Below, in pieces: positions 1 to 10,833 of a stretch of DNA of 64,000 nucleotides; the first letter of the stretch is position 1; each line of letters begins with the position of its first letter. A program made the translations under genes and the position numbers. This DNA comes from Gammaproteobacteria bacterium. GTDB lineage: Bacteria > Pseudomonadota > Gammaproteobacteria > JAJPIJ01. The DNA lies in NCBI GenBank assembly GCA_022071965.1, contig JAJVIQ010000005.1, forward strand, positions 1 through 64,000. The letters run 5' to 3'. The notes under the pieces are model-generated. The model was given only the letters and a program-made list of their open reading frames with translations. It was not told the origin of the DNA and did no database searches.

Positions 1-90
1 CCCGGAGGCGGCGGCGGGCGACGCGGGCGGGCGCGCGGTCCGCGTGCGGCGCAACCGGCAACCTGAGCGCACACCGCCGGCGTGGCGTTT

Positions 91-762
91 TCAGGCGGGC
101 AGTCGCTGTCTCAACCAGCGCGAGATGTCGGCGACCTCCTCCTCACAGACCGAGTGCGGCATCGGGTAGCTTCGCCACTCCACCTTGTAGCCGGAGGCCA
201 TGAGCAGTTTGGCCGATGCGTCGCCCTGGCGGGCGGGGATGACCGGGTCGAAACTGCCATGGGCCATGAAGATCGGGACGTTGACGTTGGCCGGGCTGGC
301 CTCAGCGGGGAGCGTCAGCGGCAGCGGCAGGTAGGTCGAAAGGGCCATGATCCCGGCCAGGGGCTCGTGGTGGCGCAGGCCCGCGAACAGTGCGATCGCC
401 CCGCCCTGGGAAAATCCGGCGAGCACGATCCGCCTGTTGTCTATGCCGAGCACCCTCTGTCCGGCGATGTGCTCGCTCAGGATTCTGGCGGAGTCCCGGA
501 TACCCGCCTCGTCCTCGCGCCGGGTGAGGTCGTTCTCGGCGACGTCGTACCAGCCGCGCATCGCCATGCCGCGATTGATGGTGATGGGTCTGACCGGCGC
601 GTGCGGAAATACGAAGCGGATACCGTGATCGGTGGGCAGGTCGAGTTCTGCCACGATGGGTTCGAAATCATGGCCGTCGGCGCCCAGACCGTGCAGCCAG
701 ATCACCGACGCCGTGGCCCCGCGGGCGCCTTCGACAATCACGGGTGGCGGTATGCGGGTCAT
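91..762 (-). CDS. Carboxylesterase / phospholipase family alpha/beta hydrolase
   Basis: Predicted 223-residue soluble serine hydrolase of the small carboxylesterase/acyl-protein-thioesterase-like family, which cleaves short-chain carboxylic or lysophospholipid esters. Visible motifs are the oxyanion-side LHGLGADG (residues 23-30), the nucleophile elbow GFSQGG with Ser118, Asp172 in GSFDPVIP, and His203 in PMPHSV, giving a complete catalytic triad in the expected order. The reading frame is open further upstream, but that part is low-complexity shadow sequence overlapping lptM, so I chose the ATG at 762, where family homology begins (MTRIPPPVIVEG). It is transcribed divergently from lptM-lysA. 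The physiological substrate cannot be read from the sequence. Confidence 0.88.
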   Translation of the reverse strand: MTRIPPPVIVEGARGATASVIWLHGLGADGHDFEPIVAELDLPTDHGIRFVFPHAPVRPITINRGMAMRGWYDVAENDLTRREDEAGIRDSARILSEHIAGQRVLGIDNRRIVLAGFSQGGAIALFAGLRHHEPLAGIMALSTYLPLPLTLPAEASPANVNVPIFMAHGSFDPVIPARQGDASAKLLMASGYKVEWRSYPMPHSVCEEEVADISRWLRQRLPA

Positions 763-870
763 GGGGCGGGCGATCGCGATTCGTTCAGGTAGGAATTCTC
801 TGCCGCCCAATTTATCATGCCGTAAGCGCGGCGATGCTCGCCGCCCAGGAACTTCGTCCGACACGCAAGC

Positions 871-1023
871 ATGCGCCTTCGCACCTGCCTCCGCACCTGC
901 CTGATCGGTCTGGTCGCCACCGGTCTGTTGCTGCTCGCCGCCTGTGGCCAGAAGGGCGACCTCTATCTGCCGGAACGGACTTCCGCCTTTCCACCGGCCG
1001 GGCCCACGACGGCGCGGGGCTGA
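871..1023 (+). CDS. lptM: LPS assembly lipoprotein LptM (YifL family), small
   Basis: A 50-codon reading frame encodes a short lipoprotein. The basic start MRLRT is followed by a hydrophobic stretch, the lipobox LLAAC with Cys25 as the predicted lipidated residue, and then GQKGDLYLP, the diagnostic motif of the LptM/YifL family directly after the lipidated cysteine. In Escherichia coli LptM assists maturation of the LptDE outer-membrane LPS translocon. The gene ends 4 bases before lysA. The lptM-lysA pairing is conserved in gammaproteobacteria and supports the call. The low-complexity tail (PPAGPTTARG) is typical of the family. Confidence 0.85.
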   Translation: MRLRTCLRTCLIGLVATGLLLLAACGQKGDLYLPERTSAFPPAGPTTARG

Positions 1024-1027
1024 GCGC

Positions 1028-2272
1028 ATGCAGGCGTTCGCTTACCGCGACGGGGTGTTGCACGCGGAGGGGGTGGCGTTGACCGGCATCGCCGGGCGCC
1101 ACGGGACCCCGACGTACGTGTATTCGCGCGCCGCCATCGAGGCGCGCTGGCGGGCCTTCGACCAGGGATTCGCCTGCCTTCCGCATCTCATCTGTTACGC
1201 CGTGAAGGCCAATTCGAACCTCGCCGTCCTCGGCGTGCTCGCGCGCCTCGGTTCCGGATTCGACATCGTCTCGGTGGGCGAGCTGGAGCGTGTCCTGCGT
1301 GCCGGCGGCGATCCCGGCAAGGTGGTATTCGCCGGCGTGGGCAAACGCGAGGACGAGATTGCCCGCGCGCTCGAGGTCGGCATTCGCTGTTTCAATGTCG
1401 AACTCGTGCCGGAGCTCGAGCGCATCCACGATGTCGCGCGACGCATGGGTGCGCGCGCGCCGGTGGCGTTGCGTGTCAATCCGGATGTCGATGCGCGCAC
1501 TCACCCCTATATCGCCACGGGGATGAAGCAGAACAAGTTCGGGATCCCCGCCGACGAGGCGCTGTCCGTTTATGAATACGCCACACGGCTGCCGCATCTG
1601 AAGGTGACCGGCATTGGCTGTCACATCGGTTCCCAGCTTACCGAGGTCGGGCCGTTCGACGACGCGGTGGCGAAGGTGCTTGACCTCGTGCACCTATTGC
1701 GGGCGCGCGGCGTGGAGATCGAGCACATCGACATCGGTGGCGGCCTGGGCATCCAGTATCGCGACGAGGAGCCGCCCGCGGTCCATGCATATGCCGAGCT
1801 CATCAGCCGGCGCCTTGCCGGGCAGGTGAAGGAGGTGCTGATGGAGCCCGGAAGGGCGATCGTCGGCAACGCCGGCATCCTGCTGACACGGGTGGAATAC
1901 GTGAAGGAGACTCCGGCGAAGCGCTTCGTCATCGTCGATGCGGCGATGAACGACCTGATCCGCCCGGCGCTGTACGAGGCATGGCACGAGATACTGCGCG
2001 TGAGGCGCGACTCGGACGCGCCGGTCGCGGAATGCGATGTCGTGGGACCGGTCTGCGAGACGGGGGATTTTCTGGCCCGCAATCGCGCCATCGTGGCCGT
2101 GCAGGGCGACCTTCTGGCCGTGATGTCGGCCGGCGCTTATGGTTTTTCGATGAGTTCGAACTACAATGCGCGGCCACGCGCGGCCGAGGTCATGGTCGAC
2201 GGCGCGCAGGCGTATTTGGTGCGCGCACGCGAGACAGTGGGTCAGCTTCTGGCCGGCGAGACGACCCTATAG
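1028..2272 (+). CDS. lysA: Diaminopimelate decarboxylase
   Basis: Catalyses the last step of lysine synthesis, PLP-dependent decarboxylation of meso-diaminopimelate in the cytoplasm. The 414-residue protein has the fold-type III PLP site: YAVKANSN with Lys60 as the Schiff-base lysine, the HIGSQ motif, the glycine-rich phosphate loop GGGLGIQY, and the C-terminal active-site segment VGPVCETGDF whose cysteine comes from the dimer partner. Length is normal for the family. The ATG at 1028 follows lptM by 4 bases, so the two are probably co-transcribed. In many gammaproteobacteria dapF follows lysA; here it is absent and glnA follows behind its own promoter. Confidence 0.97.
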   Translation: MQAFAYRDGVLHAEGVALTGIAGRHGTPTYVYSRAAIEARWRAFDQGFACLPHLICYAVKANSNLAVLGVLARLGSGFDIVSVGELERVLRAGGDPGKVVFAGVGKREDEIARALEVGIRCFNVELVPELERIHDVARRMGARAPVALRVNPDVDARTHPYIATGMKQNKFGIPADEALSVYEYATRLPHLKVTGIGCHIGSQLTEVGPFDDAVAKVLDLVHLLRARGVEIEHIDIGGGLGIQYRDEEPPAVHAYAELISRRLAGQVKEVLMEPGRAIVGNAGILLTRVEYVKETPAKRFVIVDAAMNDLIRPALYEAWHEILRVRRDSDAPVAECDVVGPVCETGDFLARNRAIVAVQGDLLAVMSAGAYGFSMSSNYNARPRAAEVMVDGAQAYLVRARETVGQLLAGETTL

Positions 2273-2280
2273 TCATCGTT

Positions 2281-2296
2281 TGCACAATAATGGTGC
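2281..2296 (+). promoter_or_regulatory. NtrC-type binding site 1 upstream of glnA
   Basis: TGCAC-N6-GGTGC matches the NtrC dyad (TGCAC-N6-GGTGC form) exactly. It lies 8 bases after the lysA stop and about 125 bases upstream of the predicted glnA start point, the usual enhancer distance. An ntrB-ntrC pair is encoded just downstream of glnA. Confidence 0.75.
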
Positions 2297-2311
2297 GCCA
2301 ACCAACAAATG

Positions 2312-2327
2312 CGCACGCTTTGAGTGC
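2312..2327 (+). promoter_or_regulatory. NtrC-type binding site 2 upstream of glnA
   Basis: CGCAC-N6-AGTGC is one mismatch per half from the NtrC dyad. It is placed 31 bp (about three helical turns) from site 1, close to the 32-bp phasing of the two strong NtrC sites at the Escherichia coli glnA promoter. It is weaker than site 1, and its phasing is the main support. Confidence 0.6.
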
Positions 2328-2379
2328 CAGGCAACATGGGTAGTCACTATTAATGCTTTGTTTTTGCAACAGAAAGTGA

Positions 2380-2395
2380 TGGCATACTTCCTGCT
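2380..2395 (+). promoter_or_regulatory. Sigma-54 promoter of glnA
   Basis: TGGCAT-N5-CTGCT has the invariant GG and GC dinucleotides separated by exactly 10 bases, as required for RpoN (-24/-12) promoters. It lies downstream of the two NtrC sites and 110 bases before the glnA start codon. Transcription would begin near 2407. Confidence 0.75.
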
Positions 2396-2504
2396 GCTTG
2401 GGCGCAGATTCTGAACCGCAAATGAGCGTCGCCGCCTTTAGGTCGATTAGCCGCTACCGTAATCACAACTCAACCGAACCTTGGTATCCCTTCCGGAGGA
2501 GAGC

Positions 2505-3917
2505 ATGTCTACACCCGACCAGATCCTGAAAATGATCGAGGACAAGGAGGTCAAGTTCGTCGATCTCCGCTTCACCGACACGCGTGGCAAGGAGCAGCAT
2601 GTCTCCGTGCCCAGCAGTCATTTCGATGCCGACAAGTTCGATGGCGGCCACGCGTTCGATGGGTCCTCGATCGCGGGGTGGAAGGGCATACAGGCCTCTG
2701 ACATGCTGCTGATACCTGATCCGGCGACCGCGCGCCTGGATCCCTTCACCGAAGAACCCGTGCTGAACATCACCTGCGACGTCGTCGATCCCGCCGACGG
2801 CAAGGGCTATGACCGCGATCCGCGCAGCATCGCCAAGCGGGCCGAGGCCTACCTGAAATCCAGCGGCATCGGTGATACCGCCTACTTCGGTCCGGAACCG
2901 GAATTCTTCGTCTTCGACGGCGTCACGTGGAGTGTCGACATGGCGGGCAGCTTCGTGAAGATCAAATCGGAGGAGGCGCCCTGGTCCAGCGGGATCGAAT
3001 ACGACGAGGGCAACATCGGCCACCGCGCGCCGGTGAAGGGCGGCTATTTTCCCGTGGCGCCACAGGATTCGCTTCAGGATCTCCGCAACGCCATGTGCAT
3101 TGCAATGGAGAAGCAGGGCGTGGAGGTGGAGGTGCATCACCACGAGGTGGCGGCGCCGGGGCAGTGCGAGATCGGCACCCGGTTCGCGCCGCTGGTGCAG
3201 CGCGCCGACTGGTTGCAGATCCTCAAGTACACCGTGTGGAACGTCGCGCATGCCTACGGCAAGACGGCGACCTTCATGCCCAAGCCGGTCGTCGGGGACA
3301 ACGGCTCCGGCATGCACGTGCACCAGTCGATCTGGAAGGGCGGCCAGAACCTGTTCGCGGGTGACGGCTATGCCGGCCTCTCCGAATTCGCGCTGTACTA
3401 CATCGGTGGCATCGTCAGGCACGCGCGCGCCCTGAATGCCATCACCAATCCGGGCACGAACAGCTACAAGCGGCTGGTCCCGGGCTTCGAGGCGCCAATC
3501 AACCTGGCCTACTCGGCACGCAACCGCTCGGCAGCCTGCCGTATCCCCTACGTGTCCAGTCCCAAGGGCCGCCGCGTGGAGGTGCGGTTCCCCGACCCGA
3601 TCGCCAATCCGTACCTGGCCTTCGCCGCGTTGATGATGGCCGGGCTCGACGGCGTACAGAACAAGATTCACCCGGGCGATCCGATCGACAAGAACCTCTA
3701 CGACCTGCCGACTGAGGAGGCGAAGAAGGTGCCGACGGTTTGCCATTCGCTCGACCAGGCGCTGGGAGAACTCGACAAGGACCGCGCCTTCCTCACCCGG
3801 GGCGGCGTGTTCTCCGACGACATGATCGATGCGTACATGGAGCTGAAGATGGAGGAGGTCACGCGCTTCCGCATGACCACCCATCCGCTGGAGTTCGAGA
3901 TGTACTATTCCGGCTGA
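2505..3917 (+). CDS. glnA: Glutamine synthetase, type I
   Basis: ATP-dependent amidation of glutamate to glutamine, the main ammonia-assimilating step. The 470-residue length and sequence fit dodecameric GSI-beta enzymes: an N-terminal beta-grasp domain with FDGSSIAGW, the metal-binding block EPEFFVFD, the ATP-site block [27 protein letters not shown], and NLYDLP with Tyr399 as the adenylylation site. The last feature predicts control by GlnE as well as by transcription. I chose the ATG at 2505 because a strong GGAGGA site lies just upstream; an upstream in-frame ATG at 2481 lacks support. NtrC sites and a sigma-54 promoter precede it and a terminator follows it. Confidence 0.98.
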   Translation: MSTPDQILKMIEDKEVKFVDLRFTDTRGKEQHVSVPSSHFDADKFDGGHAFDGSSIAGWKGIQASDMLLIPDPATARLDPFTEEPVLNITCDVVDPADGKGYDRDPRSIAKRAEAYLKSSGIGDTAYFGPEPEFFVFDGVTWSVDMAGSFVKIKSEEAPWSSGIEYDEGNIGHRAPVKGGYFPVAPQDSLQDLRNAMCIAMEKQGVEVEVHHHEVAAPGQCEIGTRFAPLVQRADWLQILKYTVWNVAHAYGKTATFMPKPVVGDNGSGMHVHQSIWKGGQNLFAGDGYAGLSEFALYYIGGIVRHARALNAITNPGTNSYKRLVPGFEAPINLAYSARNRSAACRIPYVSSPKGRRVEVRFPDPIANPYLAFAALMMAGLDGVQNKIHPGDPIDKNLYDLPTEEAKKVPTVCHSLDQALGELDKDRAFLTRGGVFSDDMIDAYMELKMEEVTRFRMTTHPLEFEMYYSG

Positions 3918-3943
3918 GGCGCCCGGCGGGCGAAGTGGTCGCG

Positions 3944-3967
3944 AAAAGCCCCCGAACGGGGGCTTTT
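3944..3967 (+). terminator. Rho-independent terminator after glnA
   Basis: A 10-bp perfect stem (AAAAGCCCCC / GGGGGCTTTT) closes a GAAC tetraloop and runs into a T-rich tail, 26 bases after the glnA stop. It separates glnA from the DUF4124 gene and ntrBC. The A-stretch on the 5' arm means it could also work on the other strand. Confidence 0.9.
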
Positions 3968-4016
3968 CTTTCTGGTCCAACTTGTTGGGCTTCCCAGGCT
4001 TGGCTATCCTGCTTCA

Positions 4017-4583
4017 ATGCGCAAATCGATCATTGTGGTGCTGCTGACGGTCTCCTCCTTCGCGGCCGGGGCCGTGGAACTGTATAAATGGGTCGACAAG
4101 GATGGCGTCCACTACTCCGATCAGCCGGCGCCCGGCGCCGAGAAGATGGAAGTTCACGGAGTACCCAGTATCGGAACGACGCCTGTCCCGGAGCCGGCCC
4201 CGGCGGCGCCGACAGCCGAGCCGTTTGCCGGCTACACGCAGTTCGCGGTGACCGAGCCGGCGGATAACAGCATCATCCGCGACAACAGCGGCGCGGGCGC
4301 GGTCTCCGTTACGGTCTCGCTGACCCCGGCCTTGCGCGTGGATCTGGGCCACACGGTGCGGGTGGTGCTGGCGGGACAGACACAGGGCGGGGCCGCCACG
4401 CAGTTCAGCTTCACGGGCATCGATCGTGGCACCCATACCATTTCCGCCGCGGTCATCGACGGGGCCGGCAGCACGCTGCAGACATCCAGCTCGACCTTCA
4501 CGCTGCAACGGACCTCCATCCTTCAGAAGAAACCCGCTCCCGTCCCTGCACCAGCCCCGGCGCCCAAGCCCGCCGCCCCCTAG
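4017..4583 (+). CDS. DUF4124 domain-containing exported protein
   Basis: A 188-residue predicted periplasmic or envelope protein of unknown function. An N-terminal signal peptide (MRKSIIVVLLTVSSFAAGA) is followed by the short DUF4124 motif VELYKWVDKDGVHYSDQPAPGA (residues about 20-41). A beta-rich middle part (about 70-160) resembles an Ig-like fold, and the last 20 residues are a Pro/Ala/Lys-rich tail. Proteins of this kind are frequently found between glnA and ntrB in gammaproteobacteria, but the function is not established. It lies after the glnA terminator and so needs its own promoter or read-through. Confidence 0.8.
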   Translation: MRKSIIVVLLTVSSFAAGAVELYKWVDKDGVHYSDQPAPGAEKMEVHGVPSIGTTPVPEPAPAAPTAEPFAGYTQFAVTEPADNSIIRDNSGAGAVSVTVSLTPALRVDLGHTVRVVLAGQTQGGAATQFSFTGIDRGTHTISAAVIDGAGSTLQTSSSTFTLQRTSILQKKPAPVPAPAPAPKPAAP

Positions 4584-4649
4584 CCCAGTACGCGGTCCCG
4601 CGCTCGCCTTTTCCCGGTGCAGGCGTGTCCGGGCGCCGTCCCGGTTTCG

Positions 4650-4665
4650 TGGTCTGATTATTGCT
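4650..4665 (+). promoter_or_regulatory. Possible sigma-54 promoter upstream of ntrB
   Basis: TGG-N9-TTGCT has a perfect -12 element and GG-N10-GC spacing, but the -24 element is only TGGTCT instead of TGGCAC. It would start transcription near 4677, about 127 bases before ntrB. No strong NtrC dyad was found at enhancer distance, so this is tentative. Confidence 0.35.
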
Positions 4666-4712
4666 GATTAACTCCATGGGTGACGCCGAACAAGGCCGAT
4701 TAAATCAGCAAT
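4660..4712. repeat. Inverted repeat in the ntrB leader region
   Basis: Perfect 10-bp arms (ATTGCTGATT at 4660-4669, AATCAGCAAT at 4703-4712) flank a 33-bp spacer in an unusually AT-rich patch. The left arm overlaps the possible sigma-54 -12 element. It could be an operator with two half sites or an RNA hairpin in the ntrB leader. Confidence 0.6.
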
Positions 4713-4803
4713 TAATTGTTTTCATTGACGGTCGCCTGCGGATCAGCTCTACACACGGAGTATGCCGCACGCCAGCGCACTACAATGATGCAATGAAGAA
4801 AAT

Positions 4804-5863
4804 TTGTGGGTGATTTCGGTGCGAGATGCCGGTGCGTTGTGCGATTCCCTTTCCACCGGAGTGTTGCTGTTCGATGCGGAACTGCGGGTCATCTACCTGA
4901 ACTCGGCGGCCGAGGCGCTGCTATCGGTGAGCGCACGCAAGATTCTCGGCGTTGCGGTGCAAAGCCTGCTGCCGGAGGTGCCGTGGCAGCTCAGCGACGG
5001 CCTGAATCGCGCGTTGCGGCTGGGGCAGCCACTGGCGGAGCGAGAGGTCACGCTGCACGGCCAGGGCGGCGAGCCGCTGACGGTGGATTGCATCATCACC
5101 CCCACCGGGGACCAGGTCGCCGGCGCCAGGGTCCTGCTCGAACTCGTGAACGTGGATCGACTGCACCAGATCGCGCGCGAGGAAAACTTGACGGCCCAAC
5201 AGACCATGACCAGCGCGCTGCTGCGCGGGATGGCGCATGAGGTCAGGAATCCGCTCGGCGGCATACGCGGCGCCGCCCAGCTGCTCGAGCGCGAACTGCC
5301 CAGCGAGGATCAGCGCGAGTACACGCGCATCATCATCGGCGAGTGCGACCGGCTGCGAAAACTGATCGACCGTATCCTGCTGCCGGATCGCGCCCAGCAC
5401 AAGCAGATCCTCAATCTGCACGAGGTCCTCGAGCACGTGCGCAGCCTGGTGCAGGCGGAGGCGACGGGCATCGCGATCACCCGCGATTACGATCCCAGCC
5501 TGCCGGACCTGTACGCCGATCGCGACCAGCTCATCCAGGCCGTTCTCAACGTGGCGCGCAACGCGGTCCATGCCGTGCGGGACGGCGGCAGCATAGTTCT
5601 GCGCACCCGCGTGGAGCGTCAGTTCACCATCGGCGGCAAGTGCCATCGGCTGGTCGCGCGCAGCGATATCACCGACAGCGGCCCGGGCATTCCGCCCGGG
5701 ATCGCCGGTCAGATCTTTTATCCCATGGTCGCGGGGCGGCCCGATGGCGCCGGTCTGGGCCTTTCCATCACGCGGACGCTGATCCAGCGTCAGGGAGGCA
5801 TGATTGCATTCGAGAGCCGACCAGGTAAGACAACCTTCAGCATCTGGCTGCCAGTGGGGAACC

Positions 5864-5877
<14 letters not shown>
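4804..5877 (+). CDS. glnL: Nitrogen regulation sensor histidine kinase NtrB
   Basis: Cytoplasmic PII-responsive kinase that phosphorylates and dephosphorylates NtrC. A PAS domain (about residues 10-120, LSTGVLLFDAELRVIYLNSAAE) is followed by a HisKA box GMAHEVRNPLGG with His145, then the N box NVARNAVHA, the G1 box DSGPGIP and the G2 box GAGLGLS of the ATPase domain. There is no transmembrane segment, as expected. The start is uncertain: TTG at 4804 gives 357 residues, and GTG codons at 4810 and 4819 are alternatives; no ATG fits the frame. Its 3' end overlaps ntrC by 14 bases, indicating translational coupling. It is the likely controller of the upstream glnA promoter. Confidence 0.95.
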
Positions 5878-7261
<1,384 letters not shown>

Positions 7262-7376
7262 CACGCGGGCCGTCGATGTGGAACTCGACGTGCCTCGCCT
7301 GCGGCCCCGGCTCCCGCCTTGTCAGTGGTCCTCTCGAGCCCCCCGCGCGGCCGAACCGCCGAAGAGACGGACACCG

Positions 7377-8724
<1,348 letters not shown>

Positions 8725-9246
8725 ATGGAGCCTATGCCGACTTCGACCAATGTCCCCGCAAGCGAGTCTGCGGAAATGCTGACGCCGGCTGAAGAAAGGA
8801 GCATCGCACGCATACTCGAGGAGAAACGCGCGCTGCCGGGGGCGCTGTTGCCGGTGCTGCATGCGGTACAGGATGAGTTCGGTTACATCCCGGCGGCGGC
8901 CATCCAGTTGATTGCCGACGGATTGAACATCTCGCGCGCCGACGCGCACGGCGTGGTGACGTTCTATCACCACTTCCGACGTGCGCGCCCCGGCCGGCAC
9001 AGGATCCGGCTTTGTCGCGCCGAGTCCTGCCAGTCGATGGGGGCGGCGGCGCTCGAGAAGCATGTGAAGAACAGATTGCAGATCGATTTTCACGCCGCCA
9101 CGGCGGACGGGCGCTATTCGCTGGAGGCCGTTTACTGCCTCGGACATTGCGCCTGTTCGCCCGCGATTACGATAGACGACCAGCCCTATGGGCGTGTTAC
9201 CCCGCAGCGGTTCGATGAACTGCTCGCCGCCGAGACCGGAAAATAG
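8725..9246 (+). CDS. fdsG: NAD-dependent formate dehydrogenase gamma subunit (NuoE-like)
   Basis: Small electron-transfer subunit of the soluble formate dehydrogenase. It has a thioredoxin-like [2Fe-2S] domain homologous to NuoE, with ligands Cys97 and Cys102 (CRAESC) and Cys138 and Cys142 (CLGHC) in the 173-residue version. The N-terminal helical part (LEEKRALPGALLPVLHAVQDEFGYIP) is typical. The start is uncertain: ATG at 8686, 8725 and 8734 are all in frame; GGAG lies just before 8734 but very close. It is the first gene of fdsGBA-fdhD-fdsD and sits 3 bases before fdsB. Confidence 0.93.
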   Translation: MEPMPTSTNVPASESAEMLTPAEERSIARILEEKRALPGALLPVLHAVQDEFGYIPAAAIQLIADGLNISRADAHGVVTFYHHFRRARPGRHRIRLCRAESCQSMGAAALEKHVKNRLQIDFHAATADGRYSLEAVYCLGHCACSPAITIDDQPYGRVTPQRFDELLAAETGK

Positions 9247-9249
9247 GCC

Positions 9250-10800
9250 ATGCCCGCCAGAATCTACATACCCCGTGATTCAACGAGTCTGGCAATGGGA
9301 GCCGAGAAGGTGGCCGTCGGCATAGAGATCGAGGCGCGTCGTCGAAACGTCCCCGTGGAGCTGGTCCGCAACGGTTCCCGCGGCATGTTCTGGCTGGAGC
9401 CCATGGTGGAGGTCGAGACCGGCGCTGGGCGGGTCGCCTACGGTCCGGTTACACCAGGAGATGTGCCGGCATTGTTCGATGCCGGATTCACCACCGGCGG
9501 CGGGCATCCTCTGAGCCTTGGGCCGACCGGAGAGATTGCGTTTCTGAAAAAACAGCAGCGCCTTACCTTCGCCCGAGCAGGTATCACCGATCCTATCTCG
9601 CTGGACGATTACATCGCGCACGACGGCTACCGCGGCTTGCGGAACGCCCTGGAGATGGCGGGCGCGGACATCGTGCAGACCGTCACCGATTCGGGCCTGC
9701 GTGGCCGCGGCGGCGCGGCCTTCCCGACCGGCATCAAGTGGAAGACGGTGCTCAACGCCGCCGCCAATCGGAAATACGTGGTCTGCAACGCCGACGAGGG
9801 CGATTCCGGCACATACGCCGATCGCATGATCATGGAGGGCGATCCTTACGTGCTGATCGAGGGAATGACGATCGCCGGCATCGCCGTGGGCGCCACGAGG
9901 GGATACATCTACGTACGTTCGGAGTATCCGCATTCCATCGCGGCACTGAACAGCGCCATCGCGACCGCGTATGAACGCGGCTATCTCGGCCCCGGTCTCC
10001 TTGCCAGCGGCAAGACCTTCGACCTGGAGGTTCGCAAGGCCGCAGGTGCCTACGTCTGCGGCGAGGAGACGGCCATGCTGGAGAGCCTGGAAGGCAAGCG
10101 CGGCATGGTGCGTTTCAAGCCGCCGTTGCCCGCGATCAAGGGCTTGTTCGGTGAGCCGACGATCATCAACAACGTCCTGTCGCTTGCAACCGTGCCCATC
10201 ATCCTCGACAAGGGGGCGGAGTTCTACAAGGATTTCGGCATGGGACGCTCCCGCGGCACCCTGCCGATACAGCTGGCGGGCAACGTCAGGCACGGGGGCC
10301 TCATCGAAACGGCATTCGGCATCACGCTGCGCGAGGTGATGTACGACCTCGGCGGCGGCACGGCCAGTGGGCGGCCGATACGTGCCGCGCAGGTCGGCGG
10401 CCCGCTCGGGGCCTACCTGCCCGAGTCCCAGTTCGATACGCCGATGGACTACGAGGCCTACGCGGCCATCCGGGCGGTCCTGGGGCACGGCGGCGTGGTC
10501 GTTTTCGACGACACCGTGGACATGGCGGCGATGGCCCGTTTCGCCATGGAGTTCTGCGCCGTCGAGTCCTGCGGCAAGTGCACTCCCTGCCGTATCGGGT
10601 CCATACGCGGGACCGAAGTCATTGATCGGATCCTCGCGCGCACCGAGCATGGCCGGAACGTCAGGCTGCTCCGCGATCTGTGCGACACGATGCTGAACGG
10701 CTCGCTCTGCGCACTGGGGGGCATGACGCCCTACCCCGTGTTGAGCGCTCTCGATCATTTTCCTGAAGACTTTGGCGCCGAAGGGGCAAAGGTCGCCTAA
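9250..10800 (+). CDS. fdsB: NAD-dependent formate dehydrogenase beta subunit (NuoF-like)
   Basis: Diaphorase subunit that passes electrons from the iron-sulfur chain through FMN to NAD+. The first 110 residues are a thioredoxin-like domain without cluster cysteines. The NuoF module follows: the NADH/FMN site SGLRGRGGAAFPTGIKW, the acidic flavin-site block VVCNADEGDSGT, GAYICGEET-like GAYVCGEETAMLESLEG, and the C-terminal [4Fe-4S] motif ESCGKCTPCRIG (about 440-450) with the distal cysteine in GSLCALG. At 516 residues it matches FdsB of Rhodobacter and Cupriavidus. It lies between fdsG and fdsA with short spacers and is co-transcribed. Confidence 0.96.
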   Translation: MPARIYIPRDSTSLAMGAEKVAVGIEIEARRRNVPVELVRNGSRGMFWLEPMVEVETGAGRVAYGPVTPGDVPALFDAGFTTGGGHPLSLGPTGEIAFLKKQQRLTFARAGITDPISLDDYIAHDGYRGLRNALEMAGADIVQTVTDSGLRGRGGAAFPTGIKWKTVLNAAANRKYVVCNADEGDSGTYADRMIMEGDPYVLIEGMTIAGIAVGATRGYIYVRSEYPHSIAALNSAIATAYERGYLGPGLLASGKTFDLEVRKAAGAYVCGEETAMLESLEGKRGMVRFKPPLPAIKGLFGEPTIINNVLSLATVPIILDKGAEFYKDFGMGRSRGTLPIQLAGNVRHGGLIETAFGITLREVMYDLGGGTASGRPIRAAQVGGPLGAYLPESQFDTPMDYEAYAAIRAVLGHGGVVVFDDTVDMAAMARFAMEFCAVESCGKCTPCRIGSIRGTEVIDRILARTEHGRNVRLLRDLCDTMLNGSLCALGGMTPYPVLSALDHFPEDFGAEGAKVA

Positions 10801-10833
10801 TACTCCACGCTCCAAGAACAGGGGGTCAAGGCC

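Noticed and set aside
1-66. Gly/Arg-rich reading frame ending in TGA at 64-66, possibly the C-terminus of an upstream gene
   Set aside because: Only 21 codons of low-complexity sequence are visible; it cannot be told from random high-GC sequence.
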